A DNA stretch of 64,000 nucleotides from Vibrio neptunius. Lineage in GTDB: Bacteria; Pseudomonadota; Gammaproteobacteria; Enterobacterales; Vibrionaceae. Below, piece by piece: positions 42,651 to 52,261 of the stretch; the first letter of the stretch is position 1, and every line of letters starts with the position of its first letter. The DNA lies in the NCBI GenBank assembly GCA_019339365.1, contig CP079859.1, forward strand, positions 1,178,001-1,242,000, in the 5' to 3' direction. The notes below the pieces were generated by a model. The model did no database searches and was not told the DNA's origin. It saw only the letters and a program-made list of their open reading frames with translations. A program made the position numbers and the translations under genes.

Positions 42651-43478
42651 TTAAGCAGCCTTTTGTAGAATGCGATCGAGTAGCCGGCTAGGGAGTAATC
42701 GCTTTAGTACTGCAAATACTTTGGTTGGCGTAGTCACACGATAGCGAACTTTGGGGGTATCTGACTCTAGCGCATGCAACAAAGGAGCAATACATGACTC
42801 TGCTGGTAAAACAAATGCATTGTTTGATGACTCTTTTTCTAGTCTTTCCAACTGCTCTTTATAATGCTGGTGATGCACGCTTGAATTTATATCAATCCAT
42901 TTCAGAAAGGCACGCAATGCATTCTGTCTAAACTGGGTCTCAATAGGACCTGGTTCGATCAAGCTGATTTGTATACCACTCCCAAACAACTCCAAACGCA
43001 AAGTGTCCGTCCAGCCCTCCAGAGCAAATTTAGAGGCATTGTATGCTCCTCGATACTTCATGGCGGCAAAGCCTAACACTGAGCTATTCTGGATAATCCG
43101 CCCTTTTCCATTTTGGCGCATACTAGGCAAAACCTCTTGAACGAGTTGATGCCAACTAAAAAAATTGGTTTCGAACTGTTCTCTTAAGGCTTGAGTAGGG
43201 AGATCTTCCAAGGCTCCTGGTTGACCGTAAGCCCCATTGTTAAACAGGGCATCAAGTTTCCCGTTCGTCAGTGACAATGCCTGCTTAACCCCATTAGAAA
43301 TACTATCGCTGTCGGAAAGATCAAGCTGAATGCATGTCAGGCCTTCACTGCGTAAACGTTCTACGTCGGCAAAGTGCCGACACGATGCGATGACCTGATA
43401 ACCTTTTTGATGAAGTGCATGCGCGCAGACGTAGCCGATCCCTGTGGAACAACCTGTGATAAGAATAGAGTAAGACAT
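42651..43478 (-). CDS. ybbO: Short-chain dehydrogenase/reductase (YbbO-type)
   Basis: This is a 275-aa NADP-dependent oxidoreductase of the classical SDR family. The cofactor motif TGCSTGIGYVCA is at the N-terminus, NNGAYG lies near residue 86, and the catalytic Ser/Tyr/Lys are in NSSVLGFAAMKYRGAYNASK (about 137-156). Its position next to ybbN matches E. coli ybbO, reported to reduce aldehydes; substrate here is inferred. It starts 45 bases after the yfcH-type gene on the same strand. Confidence 0.88.
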   Translation of the reverse strand: MSYSILITGCSTGIGYVCAHALHQKGYQVIASCRHFADVERLRSEGLTCIQLDLSDSDSISNGVKQALSLTNGKLDALFNNGAYGQPGALEDLPTQALREQFETNFFSWHQLVQEVLPSMRQNGKGRIIQNSSVLGFAAMKYRGAYNASKFALEGWTDTLRLELFGSGIQISLIEPGPIETQFRQNALRAFLKWIDINSSVHHQHYKEQLERLEKESSNNAFVLPAESCIAPLLHALESDTPKVRYRVTTPTKVFAVLKRLLPSRLLDRILQKAA

Positions 43479-43523
43479 GAATTCCTTTCTTCTAGCGAGG
43501 CAGATATCAACTAGAATAAAAGA

Positions 43524-44438
43524 TTACTCGCGATGTTGTAACAGATTTTTTAGTGCAGGCTCTAAGCGGGAGTAACTAAAACGAAATCCTAGTTCAGTGA
43601 GCTTTTTGGGTTTTGCTCGCAGACTATCGAACAAAAGAATCGAGCTTTCGCCCATTGCCAGACGAAGCGCCCATTTTGGGGTCGACAAAAGATGAGGGCG
43701 TTTGAGTGACCTCGCCAATGTTTGGCTAAATTGCTCGTTAGTCACGGGGTGAGGCGCGCATAAATTGAATTCCCCGTGCGCATGCTCCGTTTCGAGCAAG
43801 TAGACGATACCTCTGACCATATCTAACATATGTATCCATGGCATGTATTGTTGACCATTACCGATTGGTCCACCTAAGCCTAGCTTATAAGGCAGCAACA
43901 TTTTATTCAGTGCGCCACCATCTTGACCGAGAACCACCCCAGTCCTGAGTATACAGACTCGCGTCGATTCCGAACGAGCGCGATTCGCGATCTGTTCCCA
44001 TTTTGCACAAACATGATGAGGGAAACCTTCGTGGTGAACATGCAGACCTTCATCGAAGGGGTGATCTTGTTGGTCACCATAATAGCCGACAGCGGACCCA
44101 CTGATAAAAACGGCTGGTGGAGAGGTGCTAGCGTGAATCAAATCAACGATTTTTTCGGTGATATTCCAACGGCTTTTACAGATGTTTTTTTTCTGTTTCT
44201 CGTTCCAGCGCTTGTCCGCGATAGGCTCACCAGCTAGGTTGACGACGGCATCAAATTCATTGAGATCATGGTACTGCTCTAGCTCAGATACGTATGTAAT
44301 GTTGCCTAAATCAGCGTGATTGACGACCGCTTTCGCTTTTTCAGGGGAACGGGTGAGCAAAACCACTTCATACGTTGTGAAGTGTTTCAGCAATTCTCTG
44401 CCAATAAAACCTGTGCCACCAGTGAGTAGTACTTTCAT
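43524..44438 (-). CDS. yfcH: Atypical SDR epimerase-like protein (YfcH / TIGR01777 family)
   Basis: This is a 304-aa nucleotide-sugar-epimerase-like protein with the cofactor loop LLTGGTGFIGRELLKH at the N-terminus. The family core spans NLAGEPIADKRWNEKQKK (about 70-87) and SGSAVGYYGDQQDHPFDE (about 115-132). The C-terminal DUF1731 extension (LRAKPKKLTELGFRFSY) ends the protein. The biochemical role of the bacterial family is not established. Confidence 0.92.
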   Translation of the reverse strand: MKVLLTGGTGFIGRELLKHFTTYEVVLLTRSPEKAKAVVNHADLGNITYVSELEQYHDLNEFDAVVNLAGEPIADKRWNEKQKKNICKSRWNITEKIVDLIHASTSPPAVFISGSAVGYYGDQQDHPFDEGLHVHHEGFPHHVCAKWEQIANRARSESTRVCILRTGVVLGQDGGALNKMLLPYKLGLGGPIGNGQQYMPWIHMLDMVRGIVYLLETEHAHGEFNLCAPHPVTNEQFSQTLARSLKRPHLLSTPKWALRLAMGESSILLFDSLRAKPKKLTELGFRFSYSRLEPALKNLLQHRE

Positions 44439-44669
44439 TCCGCTCTCCTTTGCTCCTCTATTAATATCAGATCACTCCGAATTTAATTTGGCTAATTCTA
44501 GTAATTATAGCGAGTTAGCCACCGTTAGGATCACTGATTATGTAAAACTAATAGCCATCACAAAATTAACATTTTGTTACTTTTGTTGGTCATCCCGCTA
44601 TATGAGTCACACCAAACGGTCATTCTATTTGCCATCATCAACAAGTACTTCACCGACAAAGAGGTGTCT

Positions 44670-45404
44670 ATGCAGGCAATTGCTGCGCTGCTCACAGCGT
44701 TTTTAGGCAGCTTACGAGATTTGCTGCCGATTGTTGCTGTAATTGCTTTTTTCCAACTTGTGGTGTTGCAAGAACCCTTGCCTAACATGCTATCGATATT
44801 GTTTGGATTGATGCTTGTCGTGATGGGTTTGACCTTCTTTATCTTCGGTTTAGAGATGGGTTTGTTTCCAATCGGTGAGTCCATGGCTCAGGCATTTGCT
44901 CGCAAGGGGAGTGTGTTTTGGCTAATGATCTTCGCCTTCTGCCTAGGTTTTGGAACGACGATTGCTGAGCCCGCTTTAACTGCAGTCGCGGATGAGGCCG
45001 CAGAAGTAGCAGCAGAAGGGGGCATGATTGCCTCAGAGGATGTTGCCATGGATGACTACGCTAATGGCTTGCGTTATACGGTAGCTCTCTCTGTTGGTAT
45101 TGCCATTATGCTTGGCGTACTTCGAATTCTAAAAGGATGGTCAATCCAATACATGATTATAGGCGGCTACGTTGGTGTGGTAATACTAACGATGTTTGCC
45201 CCTGACAGCATTATCGGGGTGGCCTATGACTCAGGGGGAGTGACGACTTCAACGATAACGGTGCCATTGGTGACAGCTCTCGGCGTTGGGCTTGCATCGG
45301 CCATTAAAGGTCGTAACCCGATGATAGATGGTTTCGGATTAATCGCCTTTGCTTCCTTGTTGCCTATGATGTTTGTGATGGTTTATGGAATGGTGGTGGC
45401 ATGA
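44670..45404 (+). CDS. DUF1538 integral membrane protein, first subunit
   Basis: This is a 244-aa polytopic inner-membrane protein of the uncharacterised DUF1538 family with about six to seven hydrophobic helices. GAGG lies seven bases before the ATG at 44670; the frame is open back to 44574. Conserved blocks are [20 protein letters not shown] (about 87-106) and [20 protein letters not shown] (about 187-206), followed by [16 protein letters not shown]. It shares these with the next gene, so the two are paralogous halves. Between them lies an acidic loop ([20 protein letters not shown]) absent from the partner. Its stop overlaps the next start (ATGA). Inferred to be half of a heteromeric transporter or channel. 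Confidence 0.85.
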   Translation: MQAIAALLTAFLGSLRDLLPIVAVIAFFQLVVLQEPLPNMLSILFGLMLVVMGLTFFIFGLEMGLFPIGESMAQAFARKGSVFWLMIFAFCLGFGTTIAEPALTAVADEAAEVAAEGGMIASEDVAMDDYANGLRYTVALSVGIAIMLGVLRILKGWSIQYMIIGGYVGVVILTMFAPDSIIGVAYDSGGVTTSTITVPLVTALGVGLASAIKGRNPMIDGFGLIAFASLLPMMFVMVYGMVVA

Positions 45405-46195
45405 TTGAATGGTCGCACTTTGTTGACACTTTCCTTGGCACTATTAGCGATGTCATCCCTATCGCATCGATTATTTTCGGCTTTCAGTTTGCAGTATTAC
45501 GCCGCCCGGTAACGAATCTACCCAAAGTATTGCTTGGGTTCGGGTACGTCATTCTTGGTCTATCTCTTTTCCTGATTGGTCTAGAGCTTGCGCTATTCCC
45601 TCTGGGGGAAACGATGGCAACTCAGTTGACGGCGCCAGCTTTTTTAGAAGAATTTAGAACTAGCGTATCAGGGAAGATTGGTTGGCAGGACTATTACTGG
45701 GTGTATTTATTCGCCTTCTGTATCGGCTTTAGTACAACAATCGCTGAACCCTCTTTGATTGCCGTTGCCATTAAGGCCAACCAAGTGTCGGGTGGCTCAA
45801 TCAGTGTCAACGGTTTGCGGATAGCCGTCGCGTTAGGAGTGGCAATGGGTATCTCATTGGGGAGTTATAGGATCGTTGTTGGTGACCCTATCCATTACTA
45901 TATTATCGCGGGCTATATTATTGTTGTTATCCAAACGTTTTATGCCCCCAAGTTAATTGTCCCGCTGGCCTACGATTCTGGTGGCGTCACGACATCTACT
46001 GTCACCGTGCCTTTGGTCGCAGCGTTAGGCTTGGGGCTTGCGTCTACAGTTCCTGGAAGAAACCCTATGATTGACGGCTTTGGCTTGATTGCCTTTGCCA
46101 GTTTGTTTCCGATGATTTCTGTTATGGGTTATGCCCAAATCACTCGCTGGCTCAACAGAGACACAGCGCAGGAGGATAGTGAAAATGCGCTTTAA
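45401..46195 (+). CDS. DUF1538 integral membrane protein, second subunit
   Basis: This is a 264-aa paralogue of the preceding protein with the same motifs: [40 protein letters not shown] and [16 protein letters not shown]. Pairs of related, similarly sized membrane proteins made from overlapping frames usually form obligate heterodimers. It overlaps the first subunit by four bases and the P-II-like gene by eleven. The GGAGGA ribosome site of that gene lies inside this reading frame. No substrate can be deduced. Confidence 0.85.
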   Translation: MIEWSHFVDTFLGTISDVIPIASIIFGFQFAVLRRPVTNLPKVLLGFGYVILGLSLFLIGLELALFPLGETMATQLTAPAFLEEFRTSVSGKIGWQDYYWVYLFAFCIGFSTTIAEPSLIAVAIKANQVSGGSISVNGLRIAVALGVAMGISLGSYRIVVGDPIHYYIIAGYIIVVIQTFYAPKLIVPLAYDSGGVTTSTVTVPLVAALGLGLASTVPGRNPMIDGFGLIAFASLFPMISVMGYAQITRWLNRDTAQEDSENAL

Positions 46196-46535
46196 ATTGA
46201 TACTGGCTTTTGTGGAAGACAGTCAAACTGAAAAAGTAGTCGATGCTGCACGAAATGCGGGTGCGACAGGTGCGACGGTAATTAATCACGCCAGAGGGGA
46301 AGGTCTAAATAAGAAGCGCACCTTTTTTGGTTTGACCCTAGAAGTGCAAAAAGACGTATTGCTGTTCGTTGTCGAAGAGCACCTTTCTCGTCATATTCTT
46401 GAAACCATCAGCGAGGTAGGGGAATTTGATCAGGAGTCGGGGCAGGGAATAGCGGTACAGATCGACATTGAAGATGCAGTCGGCGTTGCTCATCAGGTAG
46501 AAAAACTAACCAAAGTAGTAGAGGACGAATTATGA
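46185..46535 (+). CDS. P-II-like signalling protein
   Basis: This is a 116-aa ferredoxin-like protein of the P-II/GlnB superfamily, cytosolic and expected to be trimeric. The core beta strand [20 protein letters not shown] and the helix AARNAGATGATVINHARGEG precede the T-loop position (KKRTFFGLTLEVQKDVLL). GQGIAVQIDIEDAVGV replaces the G-G-KIFV-P-DDAVRIRT signature of GlnB, and there is no GlnB uridylylation tyrosine in the loop. Start at 46185 with GGAGGA eight bases upstream. Its location directly after two membrane-protein genes recalls GlnK-AmtB and SbtB-SbtA pairs, where the P-II protein gates transport. Confidence 0.8.
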   Translation: MRFKLILAFVEDSQTEKVVDAARNAGATGATVINHARGEGLNKKRTFFGLTLEVQKDVLLFVVEEHLSRHILETISEVGEFDQESGQGIAVQIDIEDAVGVAHQVEKLTKVVEDEL

Positions 46536-46936
46536 GCAGTCATGAAAAAATCCGTGTACGCGATGTGATGGTCAGTTCTTATGTCATGATTGATGGGCTC
46601 ACGACCGTCAGGGAGGGTATTCAGCTAGCGCGCAGCCATGAAGTGAAAGCTTTGGTTGTGAACAAGCGGAACGAAGACGATGAGTTCGGTCTGGTGCTAA
46701 TGAATGACATTGCGAAAAAAGTGCTGGCAAAGAATCGCTCGCCTGATCGGATCAATATTTATGAGATCATGACAAAACCGGCTTTATCGGTGGATCCCGA
46801 CATGAATGTGAAATACTGCGCTCGTTTATTCGAACGTTTTGGCATCAGTCGAGCTCCCGTGATTGAAAATGGTCAGGTTATAGGGATGGTAAGCTACAAC
46901 AATATTGTGATTAATGGCATGGCGAGAGATGACTAA
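46532..46936 (+). CDS. CBS-domain protein
   Basis: This is a 134-aa soluble protein that consists of a single pair of CBS repeats: VRDVMVSSYVMIDGLTTVRE (about 8-27) and IYEIMTKPALSVDPDMNVKY (about 77-96). CBS pairs bind AMP, ATP or S-adenosylmethionine and regulate attached or partner proteins. The ATG overlaps the P-II-like stop (ATGA). As the fourth gene of a fully coupled operon it is likely a second regulator of the DUF1538 proteins. Confidence 0.88.
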   Translation: MSSHEKIRVRDVMVSSYVMIDGLTTVREGIQLARSHEVKALVVNKRNEDDEFGLVLMNDIAKKVLAKNRSPDRINIYEIMTKPALSVDPDMNVKYCARLFERFGISRAPVIENGQVIGMVSYNNIVINGMARDD

Positions 46937-46986
46937 ACAATGTTGAGTCCGTAAAATAGCCTCAATTTTTTTGAGGAAACGATGTC

Positions 46987-47532
46987 ATGAAATTATTTTT
47001 TGCCTCAGACTTGCATGGCAGTTTGCCCACAACCGAGAAAATGCTGTCACAATTCGACCAATCTGGTGCTGAGACTTTAGTTTTATTGGGGGATATTCTT
47101 AACCACGGGCCGCGCAATCAGGTACCGGAAGGTTACAACCCTCCAGCAGTCGCGCAACGACTCAATCAATACGCCGACCAGATTATTGCGGTAAGAGGTA
47201 ATTGTGACAGTGAAGTGGATCAGATGTTGCTCTCATTTCCAATGATGATGGATTACGTATGGGTGTTGCTTGAGAGCGGCCATCGCTTGTTTGTTACTCA
47301 TGGTCATCTGTATAACACGGACAAACGTCCTCCTTTAAAGCGTGGGGACGTGATTGCCCATGGTCATACCCATGTGCCTGTTGCGCAGTGGCAAGGGGAA
47401 CAAGTCATCTTTAACCCAGGCTCAGTGACGTTTCCACGTAATGGTTTTGAACCTAGTTTCGGTGTCTATGAAGAAGGGGATCTAAAAGTGGTGACCTTCG
47501 ATAATCAGGTGCTAGCCTCGATTCGACTATAA
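46987..47532 (+). CDS. yfcE: Metallophosphoesterase (YfcE family)
   Basis: This is a 181-aa manganese-dependent phosphodiesterase. The metal-binding motifs of the calcineurin-like fold are all present: SDLHGS (residues 7-12), LLGDILNHGPRN (about 35), VRGNCDSEVD (about 74) and GHTHVP (about 126). E. coli YfcE acts on artificial phosphodiesters; its physiological substrate is unknown. It lies 51 bases after the CBS gene and may share its transcript. Confidence 0.95.
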   Translation: MKLFFASDLHGSLPTTEKMLSQFDQSGAETLVLLGDILNHGPRNQVPEGYNPPAVAQRLNQYADQIIAVRGNCDSEVDQMLLSFPMMMDYVWVLLESGHRLFVTHGHLYNTDKRPPLKRGDVIAHGHTHVPVAQWQGEQVIFNPGSVTFPRNGFEPSFGVYEEGDLKVVTFDNQVLASIRL

Positions 47533-47560
47533 AAAATGCCCGCTAAAACGGGCATTTTTT
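47531..47560. terminator. Bidirectional terminator
   Basis: AAAAAATGCCCG / CGGGCATTTTTT, a twelve-pair stem with loop CTAAAA, between convergent yfcE and the SelW-type gene. Confidence 0.93.
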
Positions 47561-47837
47561 ACTTAGTATCAGAATGGCCAAGGTCCCTTTCTGGATCTAT
47601 GATATCTCGGACTTTCTGTTTCAGTACTTTCGCTTCTGGGAAGCCACCATCACGCTTTCTTTCCCAAATAAGAAGACCATTGCAATGAATCTCAAAGCGA
47701 CCGCCTGTATCGGGATGCAAGGAGACGGTTTCGATCTCTTCACTGAAAGTATGTAGCAGCTCCTGAGATAGCCAGGTAGATCGCAACATCCAATTGCATT
47801 GGCGACAGTAATAAATATCGATTTTTGCTTTGTCCAT
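47559..47837 (-). CDS. SelT/SelW/SelH (Rdx) family thioredoxin-like protein
   Basis: This is a 92-aa protein with a CxxC motif (IYYCRQCNWML, about residues 9-19) and the family tail GLLIWERKRDGGFPEAKVLKQ. The animal members carry selenocysteine in this motif; here it is an ordinary cysteine codon. I chose the ATG at 47837; a GTG two codons earlier immediately follows the stop of the upstream transporter gene. It probably functions in thiol redox chemistry, partner unknown. Confidence 0.88.
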   Translation of the reverse strand: MDKAKIDIYYCRQCNWMLRSTWLSQELLHTFSEEIETVSLHPDTGGRFEIHCNGLLIWERKRDGGFPEAKVLKQKVRDIIDPERDLGHSDTK

Positions 47838-47843
47838 AAACAC

Positions 47844-48599
47844 TCACAGTAATAACTTGATGCCGACCGCAAAGGTCAGCAATTCAAAACAAACCTTAAT
47901 AACCTGATTACTATAACGAGTGCTCAGGTAAGCGCCTAGTCCTCCGCCAAGGAAGGAACCGAGCAACAAGATGGGTAGCCATGGCCAGTAAATTGGGGCG
48001 CCTGCTTGTGCCACCGCAGCACCGCCAATGCCGTTCCAAAATAGCCCGACGCAAATCATTGTTAACGCGACAGCCTGCTTATAGCTGTAACCAAACCAGC
48101 GAACTAAGAAGATAGTCACTAATAGCCCAGAGCCCGCCGTGAGAGAGCCATTAATTATCCCAATTACAATCAGGCCCAGCCCGCCGAATATCCAACCTAG
48201 CGTATGACGGTTTGTTGGAAGTTCTTTTTGACCCAATTGTTTTTTTAGTCGAGAGTAGACACCTATCGCTAAAATCATCATACCTAACAGTGTTTCGGCG
48301 AGTTGATCTGGAATCTTCAATACGATATTGGCGCCAATGATGACCCCTATACTACCGACAGCAATAAGATAGAGAGCGACTTTGAAAGGTATCGTTTTTT
48401 GCTTGATGTGAGTGAAGGCTGCACCTAGGCCGAGAGCAACGCTAGCGATTTTATGGGTTGCTAGGGCAACGGAAAATGGTAGGCCAAAGAAAATAAGCAA
48501 GGGGAATTGCAAGAGTCCGGCACCACCACCCGACAGAGAAGCAAGCGTGTTTGAGAAAAACGAGCCAATCAGCAGCCCTAGTGAGGAAATCCAATCCAT
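47844..48599 (-). CDS. TSUP (TauE/SafE) family membrane transporter
   Basis: This is a 251-aa inner-membrane protein with about eight hydrophobic helices and the repeated TSUP architecture. The glycine-rich N-terminal NTLASLSGGGAGLLQFPLL and the second-half counterpart GIINGSLTAGSGLLVTIFLV are visible. Members export sulfite, sulfonates or similar anions; substrate here is unknown. The selenoprotein-like gene follows within seven bases, so a thiol or sulfur connection is possible but only inferred. Confidence 0.88.
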   Translation of the reverse strand: MDWISSLGLLIGSFFSNTLASLSGGGAGLLQFPLLIFFGLPFSVALATHKIASVALGLGAAFTHIKQKTIPFKVALYLIAVGSIGVIIGANIVLKIPDQLAETLLGMMILAIGVYSRLKKQLGQKELPTNRHTLGWIFGGLGLIVIGIINGSLTAGSGLLVTIFLVRWFGYSYKQAVALTMICVGLFWNGIGGAAVAQAGAPIYWPWLPILLLGSFLGGGLGAYLSTRYSNQVIKVCFELLTFAVGIKLLL

Positions 48600-48648
48600 G
48601 ATTAGTAAAAGTAAAGTAGGGGAACATCACGCCCCCCTTTGATTGAAA

Positions 48649-49164
48649 CTAGTTAGAGAAAAGTACTGTAGAACCGTGGCTTAAACTCGTCAGAAGCAGT
48701 GTTTTTTCATTCACAATGTCAATGCGACGACTTTGCTGAGCGTCCATCTTAAAGATCTGCGTAATCAGTTTAAGCTGATCAGCCGTGAAGTCTTTGCTTT
48801 GTGCTGAAGAAACATCTTTGAACTCGCTAGGTGAAACCAGCAAGTAGTTATCGCTAATATCCCATTCGCCTATTTCAGATATGCTGATGATGTTCTCATT
48901 TTTCGCATTGTTAGCGTACAAACGAACCGTAGCAACTCGAATGTAGCTACCGTTAGGTAAATATTTTACATTGGAAGTGACTTCCACTTTGCGAAGCGGG
49001 CCAACAGACTCTTCTTGCAGGCTATCTGTGATCACAGTTACCATTTTTGACTGCCATTCTTTCGCGGTCAGTACTTGCTCCACTTTTAGATCGCTACCCC
49101 AGTAAAGCCAACTGCTGAACAGCGCTGACAGAACAAGTAATCCAGCTACGATTTTTTGGTTCAT
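48649..49164 (-). CDS. toxS: Transmembrane regulatory protein ToxS
   Basis: This 171-aa inner-membrane protein stabilises ToxR and takes part in bile sensing through its periplasmic domain. The start at 49164 (MNQKIVAGLLVLSALFSSWL) has AGGA upstream and gives one N-terminal membrane helix followed by a periplasmic domain. The frame open to 49248 overlaps toxR and is not used. Ten bases separate it from the toxR stop. Its C-terminal LTSLSHGSTVLFSN fits the family. Confidence 0.95.
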   Translation of the reverse strand: MNQKIVAGLLVLSALFSSWLYWGSDLKVEQVLTAKEWQSKMVTVITDSLQEESVGPLRKVEVTSNVKYLPNGSYIRVATVRLYANNAKNENIISISEIGEWDISDNYLLVSPSEFKDVSSAQSKDFTADQLKLITQIFKMDAQQSRRIDIVNEKTLLLTSLSHGSTVLFSN

Positions 49165-49174
49165 GTCTTTATTC

Positions 49175-50023
49175 CTATTGACAAACTTTACTGAGGTCTT
49201 CTTGGTCAGCAAAAATACGAACAGTGATATTTTCGCCTGAACTGTCAAGAGAGTGAATGTAATTAAGAATCAGCTGGTTGTTTTGACCTCCTGTTGCAAT
49301 CACCTCTACAGGAGCGACCGTTGAATGAGCAGCGTTATAACGCTTCACACACTGTTCAATGGATGGGTACCATTTGCTCAGATCAGGATGATTAACTGGT
49401 GTCATCACTGGAGTTCCGTCATACACAGCAACTTGACGAAATTTTGATTCAGCTGGATTGGTAAATAGAATGACGCACAAAGGCATCAAAATAGCGAGAA
49501 GCAGCATGATACGCGTCACCCATTTTGATTTACCTGTGGTAGGCGCGGTTGCGCTATGGGCTGCTTTTTCATCCGGCGTCAATTCGCTTGACTGTGATTC
49601 GGTGGTCAATTCTGTTAACTGTTCTTCCGATTCTTCTGAAACGTCTTCTTTTGAAGGTGTCTCACCACTCATCAATGGCGTTGTGCGCTCAACATTACAG
49701 ATGAGCTGATAGCCGCGTTTTGGCACGGTTTTGACATATTGAGGAGATTTAGTTGAATCCTGAAGTTGCTTGCGCAGAGTTGAAATAGCTTGAGTCAGAC
49801 TTGAATCATCGACTTCGAAGCCTTGCTCACGCCAAACAAAATCATGCAACTCGTTGCGAGATACGATTTCGTTGGGCTTTTCTGACAGTAAAAGCAGAAT
49901 GCGACTTTCATTACTTCCCAGACGAATGACTTCACTGTCGTTTAACTTGTCCACTAGGGAGTTCGTATTGGGGTCAAAAGAGAATCTGTTAGCAAGATTA
50001 AACTTAGTGCCTATGTTACTCAT
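49175..50023 (-). CDS. toxR: Membrane-bound transcription regulator ToxR
   Basis: This 282-aa single-pass membrane transcription activator controls outer-membrane porins and stress genes in Vibrio. The cytoplasmic OmpR-type winged helix is at about residues 15-110 (SLTQAISTLRKQLQDS, VKTVPKRGYQLIC). A variable acidic linker (about 118-160) precedes one membrane helix (about 169-188). The periplasmic domain has two cysteines at 225 and 281, the conserved disulfide pair. It is divergent from htpG, the arrangement of V. cholerae. The linker and overall length differ from V. cholerae, arguing for another Vibrio species. Confidence 0.97.
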   Translation of the reverse strand: MSNIGTKFNLANRFSFDPNTNSLVDKLNDSEVIRLGSNESRILLLLSEKPNEIVSRNELHDFVWREQGFEVDDSSLTQAISTLRKQLQDSTKSPQYVKTVPKRGYQLICNVERTTPLMSGETPSKEDVSEESEEQLTELTTESQSSELTPDEKAAHSATAPTTGKSKWVTRIMLLLAILMPLCVILFTNPAESKFRQVAVYDGTPVMTPVNHPDLSKWYPSIEQCVKRYNAAHSTVAPVEVIATGGQNNQLILNYIHSLDSSGENITVRIFADQEDLSKVCQ

Positions 50024-50167
50024 TGGATATGACCATTATCGTTGTATAGATTTCATCAGATGCGCAAAAAACCCTGATTCAGGGAGCTAACGTTTAGTTT
50101 TTTTGATTTTTTTGAGGTGTAAGAATAGTCAATATAAGATCAAAAAAACATTGTTTTTATAATTTTT

Positions 50168-50198
50168 GACCTTGAATTTACAATTGTCACCCTCATGT
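50168..50198 (+). promoter_or_regulatory. Sigma-32 heat-shock promoter of htpG
   Basis: CTTGAA (50171-50176), 13 bases, then CCCTCATGT (50190-50198). This matches the sigma-32 consensus CCCTTGAA - 13-15 bp - CCCCATNTA at most positions. It lies about 80 bases before htpG, a classical heat-shock gene. Confidence 0.75.
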
Positions 50199-50274
50199 TA
50201 ACTTGCAGATTATCTCAGTATTGGCTCCGCTGACAACGCGGAAAGCTGATAAATATAGATGTTATGGAGTTAGC

Positions 50275-52179
50275 ATGAGCGAAACAGCAACACAAAACAA
50301 AGAAACTCGTGGCTTTCAATCTGAAGTAAAACAGCTACTTCACTTAATGATTCATTCTCTTTATTCCAATAAAGAGATTTTTTTACGCGAACTGATTTCG
50401 AACGCCTCTGATGCTTCAGATAAGCTGCGTTTTCAGGCGCTATCCAACCCTGATTTATATCAAGGTGACGCTGAATTAGGTGTGAAACTGTCATTTGATG
50501 AAGCGACCAATACGCTGACTATTTCAGATAACGGTATTGGCATGAGCCGTGATGATGTCATTGAGCATCTGGGTACGATTGCAAAGTCTGGGACAGCCGA
50601 ATTTTTCTCAAAGCTGTCAGAAGACCAGTCTAAAGATTCTCAACTGATTGGTCAGTTTGGTGTAGGTTTCTACTCTGCATTTATTGTTGCCGATGCAGTG
50701 ACAGTGCGCACGCGTGCTGCTGGCCTATCTGCTGATGAAGCGGTTCAGTGGCACTCTGCTGGTGAAGGTGAATACACTATCGAGACCATTTCAAAAGAGT
50801 CTCGTGGTACTGATATCGTTCTTCATATGCGTGATGAAGGTAAAGAGTTCCTCAACGAGTGGCGCTTGCGTGAAGTGATCAGCAAGTACTCGGATCACAT
50901 TGGTATCCCTGTTGCCATTCAGACTGCTGAGCGCGACGAAGAAGGTAAAGAAACAGGTGAGAAGAAGTGGGAGCAAATCAACAAAGCTCAAGCACTTTGG
51001 ACACGCAACAAATCTGATATCTCTGAAGAAGAGTATCAAGAGTTCTACAAACACGTTTCGCACGACTTCGCTGATCCACTAGTGTGGAGCCACAACCGTG
51101 TTGAAGGTAAGAACGATTACACCAGCTTACTGTATATCCCAGCTAAAGCGCCTTGGGACATGATGAACCGTGACCACAAATCGGGTCTCAAACTGTACGT
51201 TCAGCGTGTATTTATCATGGATGACGCCGAGCAATTCATGCCTTCTTACCTGCGTTTCGTTCGTGGCTTAATTGATTCAAACGATCTGCCATTGAACGTG
51301 TCACGTGAAATTCTACAGGACAACAAAGTCACTCAATCTCTGCGCAACGCTTGTACTAAGCGTGTTCTTACGATGCTTGAGCGCATGGCGAAAAATGACG
51401 AAGAGAAGTATCAGTCATTCTGGAAAGAGTTTGGTCTGGTGCTAAAAGAGGGCCCTGCAGAAGACATGAGCAACAAAGAAAAAGTTGCTGGTTTGCTGCG
51501 TTTTGCTTCTACAGAAGTGGATTCCTCGGAGCAAACGGTCGGTTTAGCCTCTTACGTAGAGCGTATGAAAGAAGGTCAGGATAAGATTTACTACCTGACA
51601 GCAGATAGCTACGCTGCTGCGAAGAACAGCCCCCACTTAGAGCAGTTCAAAGCAAAAGGCATCGAAGTCATTCTGATGTTTGATCGTATCGATGAGTGGT
51701 TGATGAACTACCTAACGGAGTTTGATGGTAAGCAGTTCCAGTCGATCACTAAAGCTGGCCTTGACCTGAGCAAGTTTGAGAACGAAGAAGAAAAAGAAAA
51801 GCAGAAAGAGACCGAAGAAGAGTTTAAGTCTGTTGTTGAACGTACCAAGGACTACTTAGGCGAACGCGTAAAAGAAGTTCGTACTACGTTCAAGCTAGCT
51901 TCAACACCAGCGGTTGTTGTGACCGATGATTTTGAAATGGGCACACAAATGGCGAAATTGCTTGAAGCCGCTGGTCAGGCTGCACCTGAAGTGAAGTACA
52001 TCTTCGAAATCAACCCAGAACACCAGCTTGTCAAACGCATGGCGGATGAAGCCGATGAAGAAGCGTTTGGTCGTTGGGTCGAAGTGCTTCTTGGTCAGGC
52101 AATGTTAGCTGAGCGTGGTTCGATGGAAGACCCGTCTCAATTTGTAGGCGCCATCAACTCGCTTTTGACTAAGGGTTAA
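50275..52179 (+). CDS. htpG: Hsp90-family chaperone HtpG
   Basis: This ATP-dependent cytosolic chaperone is a homodimer of 634 aa. The GHKL ATPase domain is N-terminal ([45 protein letters not shown]). Middle-domain motifs include the catalytic arginine region [11 protein letters not shown], followed by the dimerisation domain. The start at 50275 has TGGAG upstream. A sigma-32 promoter is visible, and toxR is divergent. Confidence 0.98.
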   Translation: MSETATQNKETRGFQSEVKQLLHLMIHSLYSNKEIFLRELISNASDASDKLRFQALSNPDLYQGDAELGVKLSFDEATNTLTISDNGIGMSRDDVIEHLGTIAKSGTAEFFSKLSEDQSKDSQLIGQFGVGFYSAFIVADAVTVRTRAAGLSADEAVQWHSAGEGEYTIETISKESRGTDIVLHMRDEGKEFLNEWRLREVISKYSDHIGIPVAIQTAERDEEGKETGEKKWEQINKAQALWTRNKSDISEEEYQEFYKHVSHDFADPLVWSHNRVEGKNDYTSLLYIPAKAPWDMMNRDHKSGLKLYVQRVFIMDDAEQFMPSYLRFVRGLIDSNDLPLNVSREILQDNKVTQSLRNACTKRVLTMLERMAKNDEEKYQSFWKEFGLVLKEGPAEDMSNKEKVAGLLRFASTEVDSSEQTVGLASYVERMKEGQDKIYYLTADSYAAAKNSPHLEQFKAKGIEVILMFDRIDEWLMNYLTEFDGKQFQSITKAGLDLSKFENEEEKEKQKETEEEFKSVVERTKDYLGERVKEVRTTFKLASTPAVVVTDDFEMGTQMAKLLEAAGQAAPEVKYIFEINPEHQLVKRMADEADEEAFGRWVEVLLGQAMLAERGSMEDPSQFVGAINSLLTKG

Positions 52180-52195
52180 TAGTCAAACGGTAATA

Positions 52196-52221
52196 AAAAG
52201 CTCGCATCATGCGGGCTTTTT
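52196..52221 (+). terminator. htpG terminator
   Basis: Eleven-pair stem AAAAGCTCGCA / TGCGGGCTTTT (one G-T pair) with a three-base loop and trailing T. Confidence 0.9.
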
Positions 52222-52261
52222 GATTTATTTGCGCTTATCGTGAATAAAACAACGTAAGTTT

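Noticed and set aside
47559..47837. Selenocysteine in the SelW-type protein
   Set aside because: The redox motif is encoded by ordinary cysteine codons and no TGA lies in the frame.
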